From assembly GCA_046091665.1 (NCBI GenBank), contig JBJTCD010000106.1:1-5061 (forward strand): a DNA stretch of 5,061 nt. Reading direction: 5' to 3'. The stretch is from CAIUPE01 sp046091665. GTDB lineage: Bacteria; Pseudomonadota; Alphaproteobacteria; Rhizobiales; Beijerinckiaceae. Shown one piece after another: positions 1 through 5,061 of the stretch. Position 1 is the stretch's first letter; each line of letters opens with the position of its first letter. Position numbers and translations under genes: made by a program. The notes beneath the pieces are model-generated. The model worked only from the letters and a program-made list of their open reading frames with translations. It had not been told where the DNA came from and made no database searches.

Positions 1-38
1 CCTCAATACCTGTCTTGAAAGAATTTTTAAAAAAATAA

Positions 39-68
39 TTTACAAAAAATCCTCTTTGTGACTAAAAT
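39..68 (+). promoter_or_regulatory. Candidate sigma70-type promoter of the transporter operon
   Basis: TTTACA at 39-44 matches the -35 consensus TTGACA at five of six positions. TAAAAT at 63-68 matches the -10 consensus TATAAT at five of six. The spacer is 18 nt and AT-rich. Transcription would start near 75, leaving about 88 nt of leader before the ATG at 163. AT-rich sequence gives such matches by chance fairly often, so this is a candidate only. An alternative -35-like TTGAAA lies at 15-20 but has no good -10 partner. Confidence 0.4.
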
Positions 69-147
69 TTAAATGGGCGTCGGGTAGAGTGGCTTAAACC
101 GCACTTCCGGCAGCCAAAACTGAAATAGGTCTAGCCTTTGGGCTCAT

Positions 148-153
148 GGGAGG
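148..153 (+). promoter_or_regulatory. Shine-Dalgarno of the solute-binding protein gene
   Basis: GGGAGG lies 9 nt before the ATG at 163. It is a strong purine-rich ribosome binding site, as expected for a binding protein that must be made in excess of the membrane components. It supports the 163 start. Confidence 0.75.
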
Positions 154-162
154 TCCCTTCAA

Positions 163-1689
163 ATGTTTAATATTCCAAAGAACGCAATTTATAAGCGCAT
201 CAACCGCCGCAAGTTTCTTGAACTCGGTGGGGGTGTTGCAACGGCGCTCGGCACGGGTTCGCTCGCGGTGGGCTTGAATTCGACAATCATGAAAACTTCG
301 GTTCAGGCTTCCTCATCGCCTGAAGCGAAGTGGAAGCAGTATGCGGGCTCGAAACTTGTCTTTATGTCGGAAAATACGCCGCCTTCGTTTGCAATTCGTG
401 ATACCATAAAAGAATTTTTTGATTTAACGGGCATCACGGTTGAAGTTCTTACAGACGATCTTCCTGTTGTGCTTCAAAAAGTAGGCATTGACGTTAGGGG
501 TGGAAAAGCCGACTTCCCTGTTTTCTATTCTCAAGATAAGCCGATCGGCGCAGCGCTTGCCGATTATTGCGCCGATCTTGGTAAATTTATCAAGGACGAT
601 ACGCTTCCGCAGGATCCGGAAGGGTACGGAGCTGATTCGTGGTTCGATAACTTCCTTGATGCGTGTGGCTCCATGTATGAAAAGGGTAAAATTGTCGCGT
701 TACCTTATGACGCCGCGATTGCCTGTACCTTCTACCGCCAAGATGTATTCGAAAAACATTCGAAAGACTTCGAGAAGGAATACAAGTACCGCATGGAATT
801 TAACGCAAAAACCACATGGAAAAATGTTCTCGACTATACGACCTTCTTGCAGAAAATGAAGAAAGCGGGTCAAGATGTACCTTACGGTTATGCCCAACAC
901 CTTGGAACATTTGCTTGGACCACTCAACTCGATATTCAGCGTATGATGTACTCACACGGTCAATGGCTGGACTTCAAAATCGATGATATACTTGGTTCGA
1001 AAAAGCCCGGCCCGACAAATTGGGGCGATGCGGCGTCAATTGAAATGATGAAGCAATACAAGGCTCTTGCGGATGTTTGTCATCCTGACAATCTCGCCAA
1101 CGGCACACTTGAACTGAACACAGTTTATCAATCAGGCCAGATCGCCATGCAAATTCAGTATCATGAATTTGCGGCCTCTGTCGAAGACGAGAAGACCTCG
1201 AAGGCTGCTGGTGGTAAGACGGCTTATGCGCCATGCCCGCTCGGTGAAGCTTCCTGGATCAAAAATGGTGGCAAGGCCGTAAATGGCACGAATTGTGGCA
1301 TTGGAGGTATTGCGATAAATAAGAATGCTTCGGAAGACATCCAACGTGCAGCTTTTATATTCGCGACTTACGCTACTTCGAAAAAGCTTCAATACAATGT
1401 GTTAAAAGGCCTTGGTGGCACGCCGACCCGGAAGTCAGTTCTTGCGGAGCCGGATGTGGTTGCAGCTCGTAAGCGTCCGACTAAAATGCCAAATGCTCTC
1501 ACTTTCGAACCTGTTTATGACTTCGGAATTAAGGCGCCAAACTTTGTGCTTGGTCCAAAGATCCCAGAAGTGAACGAGTATCATAAAATTCTCCACGCCG
1601 AAGTTTCGAAATGCGTTGCTGGCAAGCAATCCCCTGAAGACGCTTGCAAAGCCATCAAGAAGCAAACGGATAACGTCCACGACATCTGA
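163..1689 (+). CDS. Tat-exported ABC transporter solute-binding protein, carbohydrate type (CUT1)
   Basis: This 508-residue protein is the likely periplasmic ligand receptor of the importer encoded by the following genes. A twin-arginine leader is visible: NRRKFLE with R15 and R16, then a hydrophobic stretch at about 21-38 and a probable signal-peptidase site after VQA (residue 49). The mature part has the size and style of family 1 extracellular solute-binding proteins, including a hinge-like region GNxGIGGIAINKNASE-type segment near 374-391 and PTRKSVL near 421-427, a common feature of sugar-binding members. At about 459 mature residues it is longer than MalE-type proteins of about 370-410. 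The mature part has eight cysteines (136, 168, 188, 306, 358, 378, 484, 495), many for a periplasmic receptor. The ATG is preceded by GGGAGG. The order receptor-permease-permease-ATPase supports the call. The family assignment is recognised by eye; the ligand is unknown, with sugars, polyols and glycerol-like compounds possible. Confidence 0.9.
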   Translation: MFNIPKNAIYKRINRRKFLELGGGVATALGTGSLAVGLNSTIMKTSVQASSSPEAKWKQYAGSKLVFMSENTPPSFAIRDTIKEFFDLTGITVEVLTDDLPVVLQKVGIDVRGGKADFPVFYSQDKPIGAALADYCADLGKFIKDDTLPQDPEGYGADSWFDNFLDACGSMYEKGKIVALPYDAAIACTFYRQDVFEKHSKDFEKEYKYRMEFNAKTTWKNVLDYTTFLQKMKKAGQDVPYGYAQHLGTFAWTTQLDIQRMMYSHGQWLDFKIDDILGSKKPGPTNWGDAASIEMMKQYKALADVCHPDNLANGTLELNTVYQSGQIAMQIQYHEFAASVEDEKTSKAAGGKTAYAPCPLGEASWIKNGGKAVNGTNCGIGGIAINKNASEDIQRAAFIFATYATSKKLQYNVLKGLGGTPTRKSVLAEPDVVAARKRPTKMPNALTFEPVYDFGIKAPNFVLGPKIPEVNEYHKILHAEVSKCVAGKQSPEDACKAIKKQTDNVHDI

Positions 1690-1744
1690 TGATTACTGAC
1701 GATCATTGATTTGTTCCGGCTTGTTTTGGGCGGGAGGATGAAAC

Positions 1745-2728
1745 ATGGTACCGACTGGATTAGGGAGTGCGCGTCCAACGACTCATAATGGTGAACATTA
1801 TGTTGATGGGGCGAGGGTTATCGAATATTTGCCTTCGTCGCTGAACGCGCTCCCCTCCAGCCGGTACTATTTATGGTTGATGGCGCCAGCATTAATCTTG
1901 CTTGCAGCAATTACCCTTTATCCATTTTTCTGGTTGATATGGATGAGCTTGCAAAATGTAGGCGCTGGGCCAGAGACCGAGTTTGTTGGGTTTAAAAATT
2001 ATATCCGTCTATGGGCAGACGACAAATTCTGGACTGGATGGGTTTTGCTTTTCAAATATAGTTTCTTTTGTTTGTTATTCGAAATAACGATTGGAGTATT
2101 TTTAGCTGTCGTTTTAAACGGTCATCGCTTTGAGAACATTTTGATAACAATTTTTCTTATGCCGATGATGATGGCACCTGCTATCGCTGGCCTCGTTTGG
2201 TATTATCTTTTTAATTCCACCTTCGGGTGGTATCACTGGCTCTTCCAAAGTCTAGGCATTTTGGGAGAGACATCGATTATCGGATCAACCGAAACTGCTA
2301 TGGCCGGTATCGTTATCGTCGATATTTGGCAATGGACGCCTCTAATAACGCTTATAACGCTTGCAGGAATGAAGCGCGTGCCGCGCGATCAACTTGAGGC
2401 GAATATGGTTGATGGAGCAAGTGCGGTGCGTAACTTTATCTCGATCACATTACCCAATATCTATCCTTTCCTTTTGATCGCCATCATGCTGAGATTTATG
2501 GATAATTTCCGCTTCATCGACGTGATCATGCGTCTGACGGGTGGTGGGCCTGCGGAAGTCACAAAAGTCCTGCCTGTCTATTTGTTCGACGTTTCCTTTG
2601 TGTTTTTCAAACTCGGACGCGGCTCGGCAATCGCTCTCACACTTCTGATTGTCACGATCATTTTTGGCAAGCTTTTGGTTAAAGTATTCGAAAACCCAGC
2701 CAGTAAGCGCATTGATCAAGGAAATTGA
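1745..2728 (+). CDS. ABC transporter permease, MalF/UgpA-like (carbohydrate importer subunit 1)
   Basis: This 327-residue inner-membrane protein is one half of the translocation channel. Hydrophobic segments suggest six helices, at about 42-69, 99-124, 132-156, 186-207, 238-258 and 292-314. The cytoplasmic EAA loop that docks on the ATPase is clear at residues 218-241: EANMVDGA, then F231 and the ending ITLPNIYP. A conserved segment, LTGGGP followed by a tail containing GRGSAIAL, is typical of the first permease in CUT1 systems. A hydrophilic N-terminal stretch of about 39 residues precedes the first helix, longer than in many UgpA-type proteins but within MalF-like variation. The ATG at 1745 follows GGGAGGA at 1732-1738 by 6 nt. 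It lies 55 nt after the binding protein gene and 2 nt before the second permease gene, so the two permeases are very probably translationally coupled. Confidence 0.93.
   Translation: MVPTGLGSARPTTHNGEHYVDGARVIEYLPSSLNALPSSRYYLWLMAPALILLAAITLYPFFWLIWMSLQNVGAGPETEFVGFKNYIRLWADDKFWTGWVLLFKYSFFCLLFEITIGVFLAVVLNGHRFENILITIFLMPMMMAPAIAGLVWYYLFNSTFGWYHWLFQSLGILGETSIIGSTETAMAGIVIVDIWQWTPLITLITLAGMKRVPRDQLEANMVDGASAVRNFISITLPNIYPFLLIAIMLRFMDNFRFIDVIMRLTGGGPAEVTKVLPVYLFDVSFVFFKLGRGSAIALTLLIVTIIFGKLLVKVFENPASKRIDQGN
2718..2722 (+). promoter_or_regulatory. Shine-Dalgarno that fixes the start of permease 2 at 2731
   Basis: AAGGA lies inside the last codons of permease 1. It is 8 nt before the ATG at 2731 but only 2 nt before an in-frame TTG at 2725. 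The spacing favours the ATG, shortening the protein by two residues compared with the longest open frame. Confidence 0.7.
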
Positions 2729-2730
2729 GC

Positions 2731-3609
2731 ATGTCTTCGCGCGACGCCGTTGTTTACAAAACACCATTATCCCGCATTTGGACCATTTTTACAGTGATCT
2801 TCATAGCGTTCTATCTGTTATGGACCTTACTGCCTTTGGTGATCATGACCTTCTCGTCATTTAAAGATCTCTTAGCAGCCTTCCAATTACCACCGGTTGG
2901 TGCTTTTTCAGAAATCGGTCTTTTCTTTGATTTCACTCCGACAACGAAACATTACTATAATCTTTTCGTGAACTTGGGGTTCACGACGTATTTCTTGAAC
3001 AGTATAATTGCGGCAGGCGGCTCTGCAATTATATCGGTCGTATTAGGCTCAATGTGCGCGTATGCATTATCGCGATATGAATTTCGTGGCAAATCCGATT
3101 TGTTCTTTTGGATAATTTCTACCCGTATGGCACCAGTTGTCGCAGTTCTTGTTCCGCTTTATGCAATTTTTCGTGGTATGGATTTAATTGGTACGCAGGC
3201 AGGTCTCATTCTTGCTTTTACCACCTTCAATCTTCCTTTTGCCATTTGGATATTAAAGGGATTTTTTGACAACGTGCCTTACGCGATTGAAGAAGCATCC
3301 ATGGTTGACGGTTCAACGCGATTTCAAGCCTTCCGTGCCATTTTACCACTGGTAGCTCCCGGCATTGGCGCTTTTGTGATCTTATGCATTCTCTTCGCCT
3401 GGAATGATTTTCTTTTTGCCTCAATCATCGGATCGGGTGGCGCAAAGACACTGCCGCCGGCAACGGTAGAGCTCGTTCAACCACAAAATATTCAATGGGG
3501 AAGCATCATGGCTGCGGGTGTGATCACGACATTGCCAATGATGTTACTTGGTCTTTTGATCCGTCGCTATCTCGTCACGGGCCTCACCATGGGCGCGGTT
3601 CGCGAATAG
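2731..3609 (+). CDS. ABC transporter permease, MalG/UgpE-like (carbohydrate importer subunit 2)
   Basis: This 292-residue inner-membrane protein is the second half of the channel. Six hydrophobic segments can be placed at about 15-41, 83-112, 125-146, 155-177, 212-232 and 262-287. The EAA loop is at 188-210: EASMVDGS, F198, then RAILPLVAPG. The segment RMAPVVAVLVPLY near 132-144 and the ending LVTGLTMGAVRE are characteristic of MalG-like permeases of CUT1 systems. Length is typical for the family. I chose the ATG at 2731 because AAGGA sits 8 nt upstream of it; an in-frame TTG at 2725 is too close to that site. The gene begins 2 nt after permease 1 ends and is followed by a 31-nt gap before the ATPase gene. 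The function is a confident family call; the substrate is not readable. Confidence 0.94.
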   Translation: MSSRDAVVYKTPLSRIWTIFTVIFIAFYLLWTLLPLVIMTFSSFKDLLAAFQLPPVGAFSEIGLFFDFTPTTKHYYNLFVNLGFTTYFLNSIIAAGGSAIISVVLGSMCAYALSRYEFRGKSDLFFWIISTRMAPVVAVLVPLYAIFRGMDLIGTQAGLILAFTTFNLPFAIWILKGFFDNVPYAIEEASMVDGSTRFQAFRAILPLVAPGIGAFVILCILFAWNDFLFASIIGSGGAKTLPPATVELVQPQNIQWGSIMAAGVITTLPMMLLGLLIRRYLVTGLTMGAVRE

Positions 3610-3627
3610 TTAAAAGAATTTGCAGGG

Positions 3628-3632
3628 AAGGA
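3628..3632 (+). promoter_or_regulatory. Shine-Dalgarno that fixes the start of the ATPase at 3641
   Basis: AAGGA is 8 nt upstream of the ATG at 3641. A longer frame could start at a TTG at 3620, but that codon lies upstream of this site, and the seven extra residues (MQGRIIP) simply translate the ribosome binding site. MALVTITNVWKYYG is also the usual type of N-terminus for MalK/UgpC-like ATPases. Confidence 0.8.
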
Positions 3633-3640
3633 TAATCCCA

Positions 3641-4732
3641 ATGGCTTTAGTAACCATCACCAATGTCTGGAAATATTACGGCAAGACGGTCGCCGTGAAA
3701 GATTTGAACATCACCTGCAAAGACGGCGAGTTTGTCTCGGTGTTAGGACCCTCGGGCTGCGGTAAGTCTTCAACCTTGCGTATGCTTGCGGGTCTTGAAC
3801 ATATTTCGGCGGGCGACATTCGCTTTGGCGATACACGCGTGAACGATCTCGAGCCAAAGGATCGCGACATTGCAATGGTATTCGAAAACTACGCGCTTTA
3901 TCCGCACAAGACCGTTTATGAGAATATGGCGAACCCGCTCCGCCTTAGAAACGAGTCTGAAGACACAATCAAAAAGCGGATCGCTTTTGCGGCTGAAATG
4001 CTCGAGATCGAACATCTTCTTCAGCGTAAGCCCATGGAATTGTCTGGTGGCCAAAAACAACGCACCGCGATTGGGCGCGCGATTGTCCGTGAGCCGAAGC
4101 TCTTTTTATTCGACGAGCCGATTGCCCATTTGGATGCAAAATTGCGTGCGCGTATGCGCGGTGAATTGAAAATCATGCAGCGCCGCCTTGGCACGACCAT
4201 GATCTATGTGACGCATGACCAGCTCGAAGCCATGTCGATGGCCGACCGGATTGCGGTTATGAATAATGGCGTGTTGCAACAATTCGGCACGCCGCAAGAA
4301 ATCTACAATCATCCCGTGAATGAATGGGTTGCCGGCTTCGTTGGTGAGCCACCAATGAATTTCATCGACTGTGATTTGATAGAAGAGGGCGGTGGTTTCT
4401 ATGCGGTCCATTCGGCTTTCAAAGTGGCGGTGCCTGCCGATCAAGCGGCGAAACTTCGTGGCGCGTTGAAAAGCAGCGGCGTCCGCATGGGCATTCGTCC
4501 CGATCAAATGGCGATTTCACTCGCTCAAGAGGGTGCTGCCAAAGGAAGTATTAAGATCACGGAGCCCCTTGGTGGTGACACGCTTGTTGATGTGGATCTC
4601 AAGGGTGCGCATCACGTGCTCGTGAAGACGGATGCTGATTTCCGCGGGCAGATGAACGACTCCTGCTCGTTGAATTTTGACACCTCGCGTTGGCACTTCT
4701 TCTCCAAGGAGACAGGCGTTGCCTACTTCTAA
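3641..4732 (+). CDS. ABC transporter ATP-binding protein, MalK/UgpC-like
   Basis: This 363-residue cytoplasmic ATPase probably forms a homodimer beneath the two permeases and powers uptake. Walker A is GPSGCGKS at 36-43, the signature LSGGQ is at 134-138, Walker B is LFLFDE at 154-159 with catalytic E159, and the switch histidine is H202 in YVTHDQLEA. After about residue 235 comes a TOBE/MalK-type regulatory domain, with GEPPMNFIDC at the boundary, MGIRPDQM at 283-290 and EPLGGDTLV near 308-316. Length is normal for the family. Two departures from the textbook pattern are visible. The Q-loop position is glutamate (E82 in VFENYALYPH) instead of glutamine, and the D-loop reads AHLD (162-165) rather than SALD or SNLD. 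I recall both from a proteobacterial sugar/polyol ATPase subgroup, so they are probably inherited and not damaging. The start at 3641 is supported by AAGGA 8 nt upstream. The 3' end overlaps the next gene by 14 nt. Confidence 0.95.
   Translation: MALVTITNVWKYYGKTVAVKDLNITCKDGEFVSVLGPSGCGKSSTLRMLAGLEHISAGDIRFGDTRVNDLEPKDRDIAMVFENYALYPHKTVYENMANPLRLRNESEDTIKKRIAFAAEMLEIEHLLQRKPMELSGGQKQRTAIGRAIVREPKLFLFDEPIAHLDAKLRARMRGELKIMQRRLGTTMIYVTHDQLEAMSMADRIAVMNNGVLQQFGTPQEIYNHPVNEWVAGFVGEPPMNFIDCDLIEEGGGFYAVHSAFKVAVPADQAAKLRGALKSSGVRMGIRPDQMAISLAQEGAAKGSIKITEPLGGDTLVDVDLKGAHHVLVKTDADFRGQMNDSCSLNFDTSRWHFFSKETGVAYF
4706..4711 (+). promoter_or_regulatory. Shine-Dalgarno inside the ATPase gene, for the TTG-started downstream gene
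   Basis: AAGGAG, a full match to the core anti-Shine-Dalgarno complement, lies 7 nt before TTG at 4719. It falls within the last codons of the ATPase gene. It is the main evidence for where the fifth gene begins, because that frame has no ATG near its beginning. Confidence 0.65.
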
Positions 4733-5061
4733 CATTGCGCGTGCAATTGGGACTCCCACATCCGATTTGACGGTCGATTATACGACAGCGCTTGATCACT
4801 TCATTGAGCGTCATGTCGATCTCGCACAAGACTCTGCTGTCATATCTCTTTTTCCTGCAGTCAGATCTATTCCCTATTTTTCGAGTGGCGATCGTTCACC
4901 CGAAGCGGTGCTGCGTGACAATCGCGGAGCCTGCACCGCAAAACATCTTCTCCTGCGCGATCTTTTGAGACGTTGTGGTGAGTTGGCGGATGTTGAATTG
5001 ATCGAGGGCGATTTTGCGGCCTCAATGCCAGTGGTCAATTCGATGCCGGACGAATTAAAAA
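4719..5061 (+). CDS. Partial ORF, possible transglutaminase-like protein (3' end beyond the window)
   Basis: An open frame with no stop runs to the right edge, giving 114 residues of an incomplete protein. The chosen start is TTG at 4719 because AAGGAG sits 7 nt upstream. No in-frame ATG occurs until codon 93 (4995), and the frame is closed upstream by TGA at 4671-4673. The product begins MPTSNIARAIGTPTSDLTVD, has no signal peptide or membrane segment so far, and looks soluble and cytoplasmic. Residues 66-90 carry RDNRGACTAKHLLLRDLLRRCG, then VELIEGDF. A cysteine followed by xxKH, then a leucine-rich helix and a beta strand, resembles the active-site cysteine region of transglutaminase/papain-like domains (candidate nucleophile C72). 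The histidine and aspartate expected further on are outside the window, so the family is tentative. The 14-nt overlap with the ATPase gene implies translational coupling, but a role in transport or in processing the imported compound is only inference. Confidence 0.6.
   Translation, partial: MPTSNIARAIGTPTSDLTVDYTTALDHFIERHVDLAQDSAVISLFPAVRSIPYFSSGDRSPEAVLRDNRGACTAKHLLLRDLLRRCGELADVELIEGDFAASMPVVNSMPDELK

Larger units (their letters stand above)
1..162. other. AT-rich 5' leader / intergenic region upstream of the operon
   Basis: No gene is visible here. The first 75 bases are strongly AT-rich, with A and T runs around 23-50 and the palindrome ATTTAAAT at 67-74. The rest, up to the start codon at 163, has a more balanced composition. 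This looks like a promoter region followed by a leader of roughly 85-90 nt, if the promoter proposed at 39-68 is right. The upstream neighbour lies outside the window, so I cannot say whether a regulator gene is adjacent. Confidence 0.6.

Noticed and set aside
133..157. Possible leader hairpins AGCC/GGCT (133-144) and GGGA/TCCC (148-157) near the ribosome binding site
   Set aside because: The stems are 4 bp with very short loops, and the second has a sterically impossible 2-nt loop. No riboswitch-like architecture is visible.
1689..1706. Small inverted repeat ATGAT/ATCAT between the binding protein and permease 1 genes, as a possible attenuating hairpin
   Set aside because: The stem is 5 bp and AT-rich with an 8-nt loop, and no T-run follows directly. 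It is too weak to call a terminator or an mRNA-stabilising hairpin.
2725..2730. In-frame TTG start for permease 2, overlapping the stop of permease 1
   Set aside because: It is only 2 nt from the AAGGA ribosome binding site. The ATG at 2731 has the ideal 8-nt spacing.
3620..3640. In-frame TTG start giving a seven-residue longer ATPase
   Set aside because: The extra codons cover the ribosome binding site of the ATG at 3641, and the family N-terminus normally begins at the MALVTI-type segment.
4106..4507. 133-codon antisense open frame within the ATPase gene, and other antisense frames across the window
   Set aside because: Their products are rich in His, Arg and Cys and show no recognisable domain. 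They lie opposite strongly conserved coding sequence, as expected for shadows of real genes.
1..5061. tRNA, rRNA, CRISPR array, insertion sequence or long direct repeats
   Set aside because: Reading both strands, I saw no repeated spacer-like units, no transposase-like product, no terminal inverted repeats and no tRNA-like cloverleaf.

Overview
The window holds one tightly packed plus-strand operon for a binding-protein-dependent ABC importer of the carbohydrate type (CUT1, MalEFGK/UgpBAEC-like). The order is a Tat-exported solute-binding protein (163-1689), inner-membrane permease 1 (1745-2728), inner-membrane permease 2 (2731-3609) and an ATPase (3641-4732). A fifth, edge-truncated gene (4719 to at least 5061) overlaps the end of the ATPase gene. 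Gaps between the genes are 55, 2, 31 and -14 nt, and every start I chose has a good Shine-Dalgarno sequence, so co-transcription is likely.

The organism is probably a Gram-negative proteobacterium, most likely an alphaproteobacterium with moderate GC. This rests on the twin-arginine leader on a long (508 aa) periplasmic-type binding protein, and on the ATPase's VFENYALYPH and EPIAHLDAKLR motifs, which I recall from alpha- and betaproteobacterial sugar/polyol importers. No rRNA, tRNA or mobile element is present to confirm the taxonomy.

Layout: bases 1-162 are an AT-rich leader with a plausible sigma70-like promoter and a strong ribosome binding site. Bases 163-4732 encode the complete transporter. 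The binding protein would capture the ligand in the periplasm, the two permeases (each with an EAA loop) would form the channel, and a homodimer of the single ATPase would drive uptake. The substrate cannot be read from the sequence; a sugar, polyol, glycerol or related small carbohydrate is the reasonable range. From 4719 to the right edge runs a TTG-initiated reading frame with a GACTAKH motif resembling the cysteine region of transglutaminase-like proteins.

The core is a conventional transporter operon, and I found no convincing evidence of a new type of system. The points most worth checking are the overlapping fifth gene with its TTG start, the glutamate in place of the Q-loop glutamine in the ATPase, and the Tat-dependent, cysteine-rich binding protein. 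Two starts are best placed at internal ATGs (2731 and 3641) rather than at upstream in-frame TTG codons.
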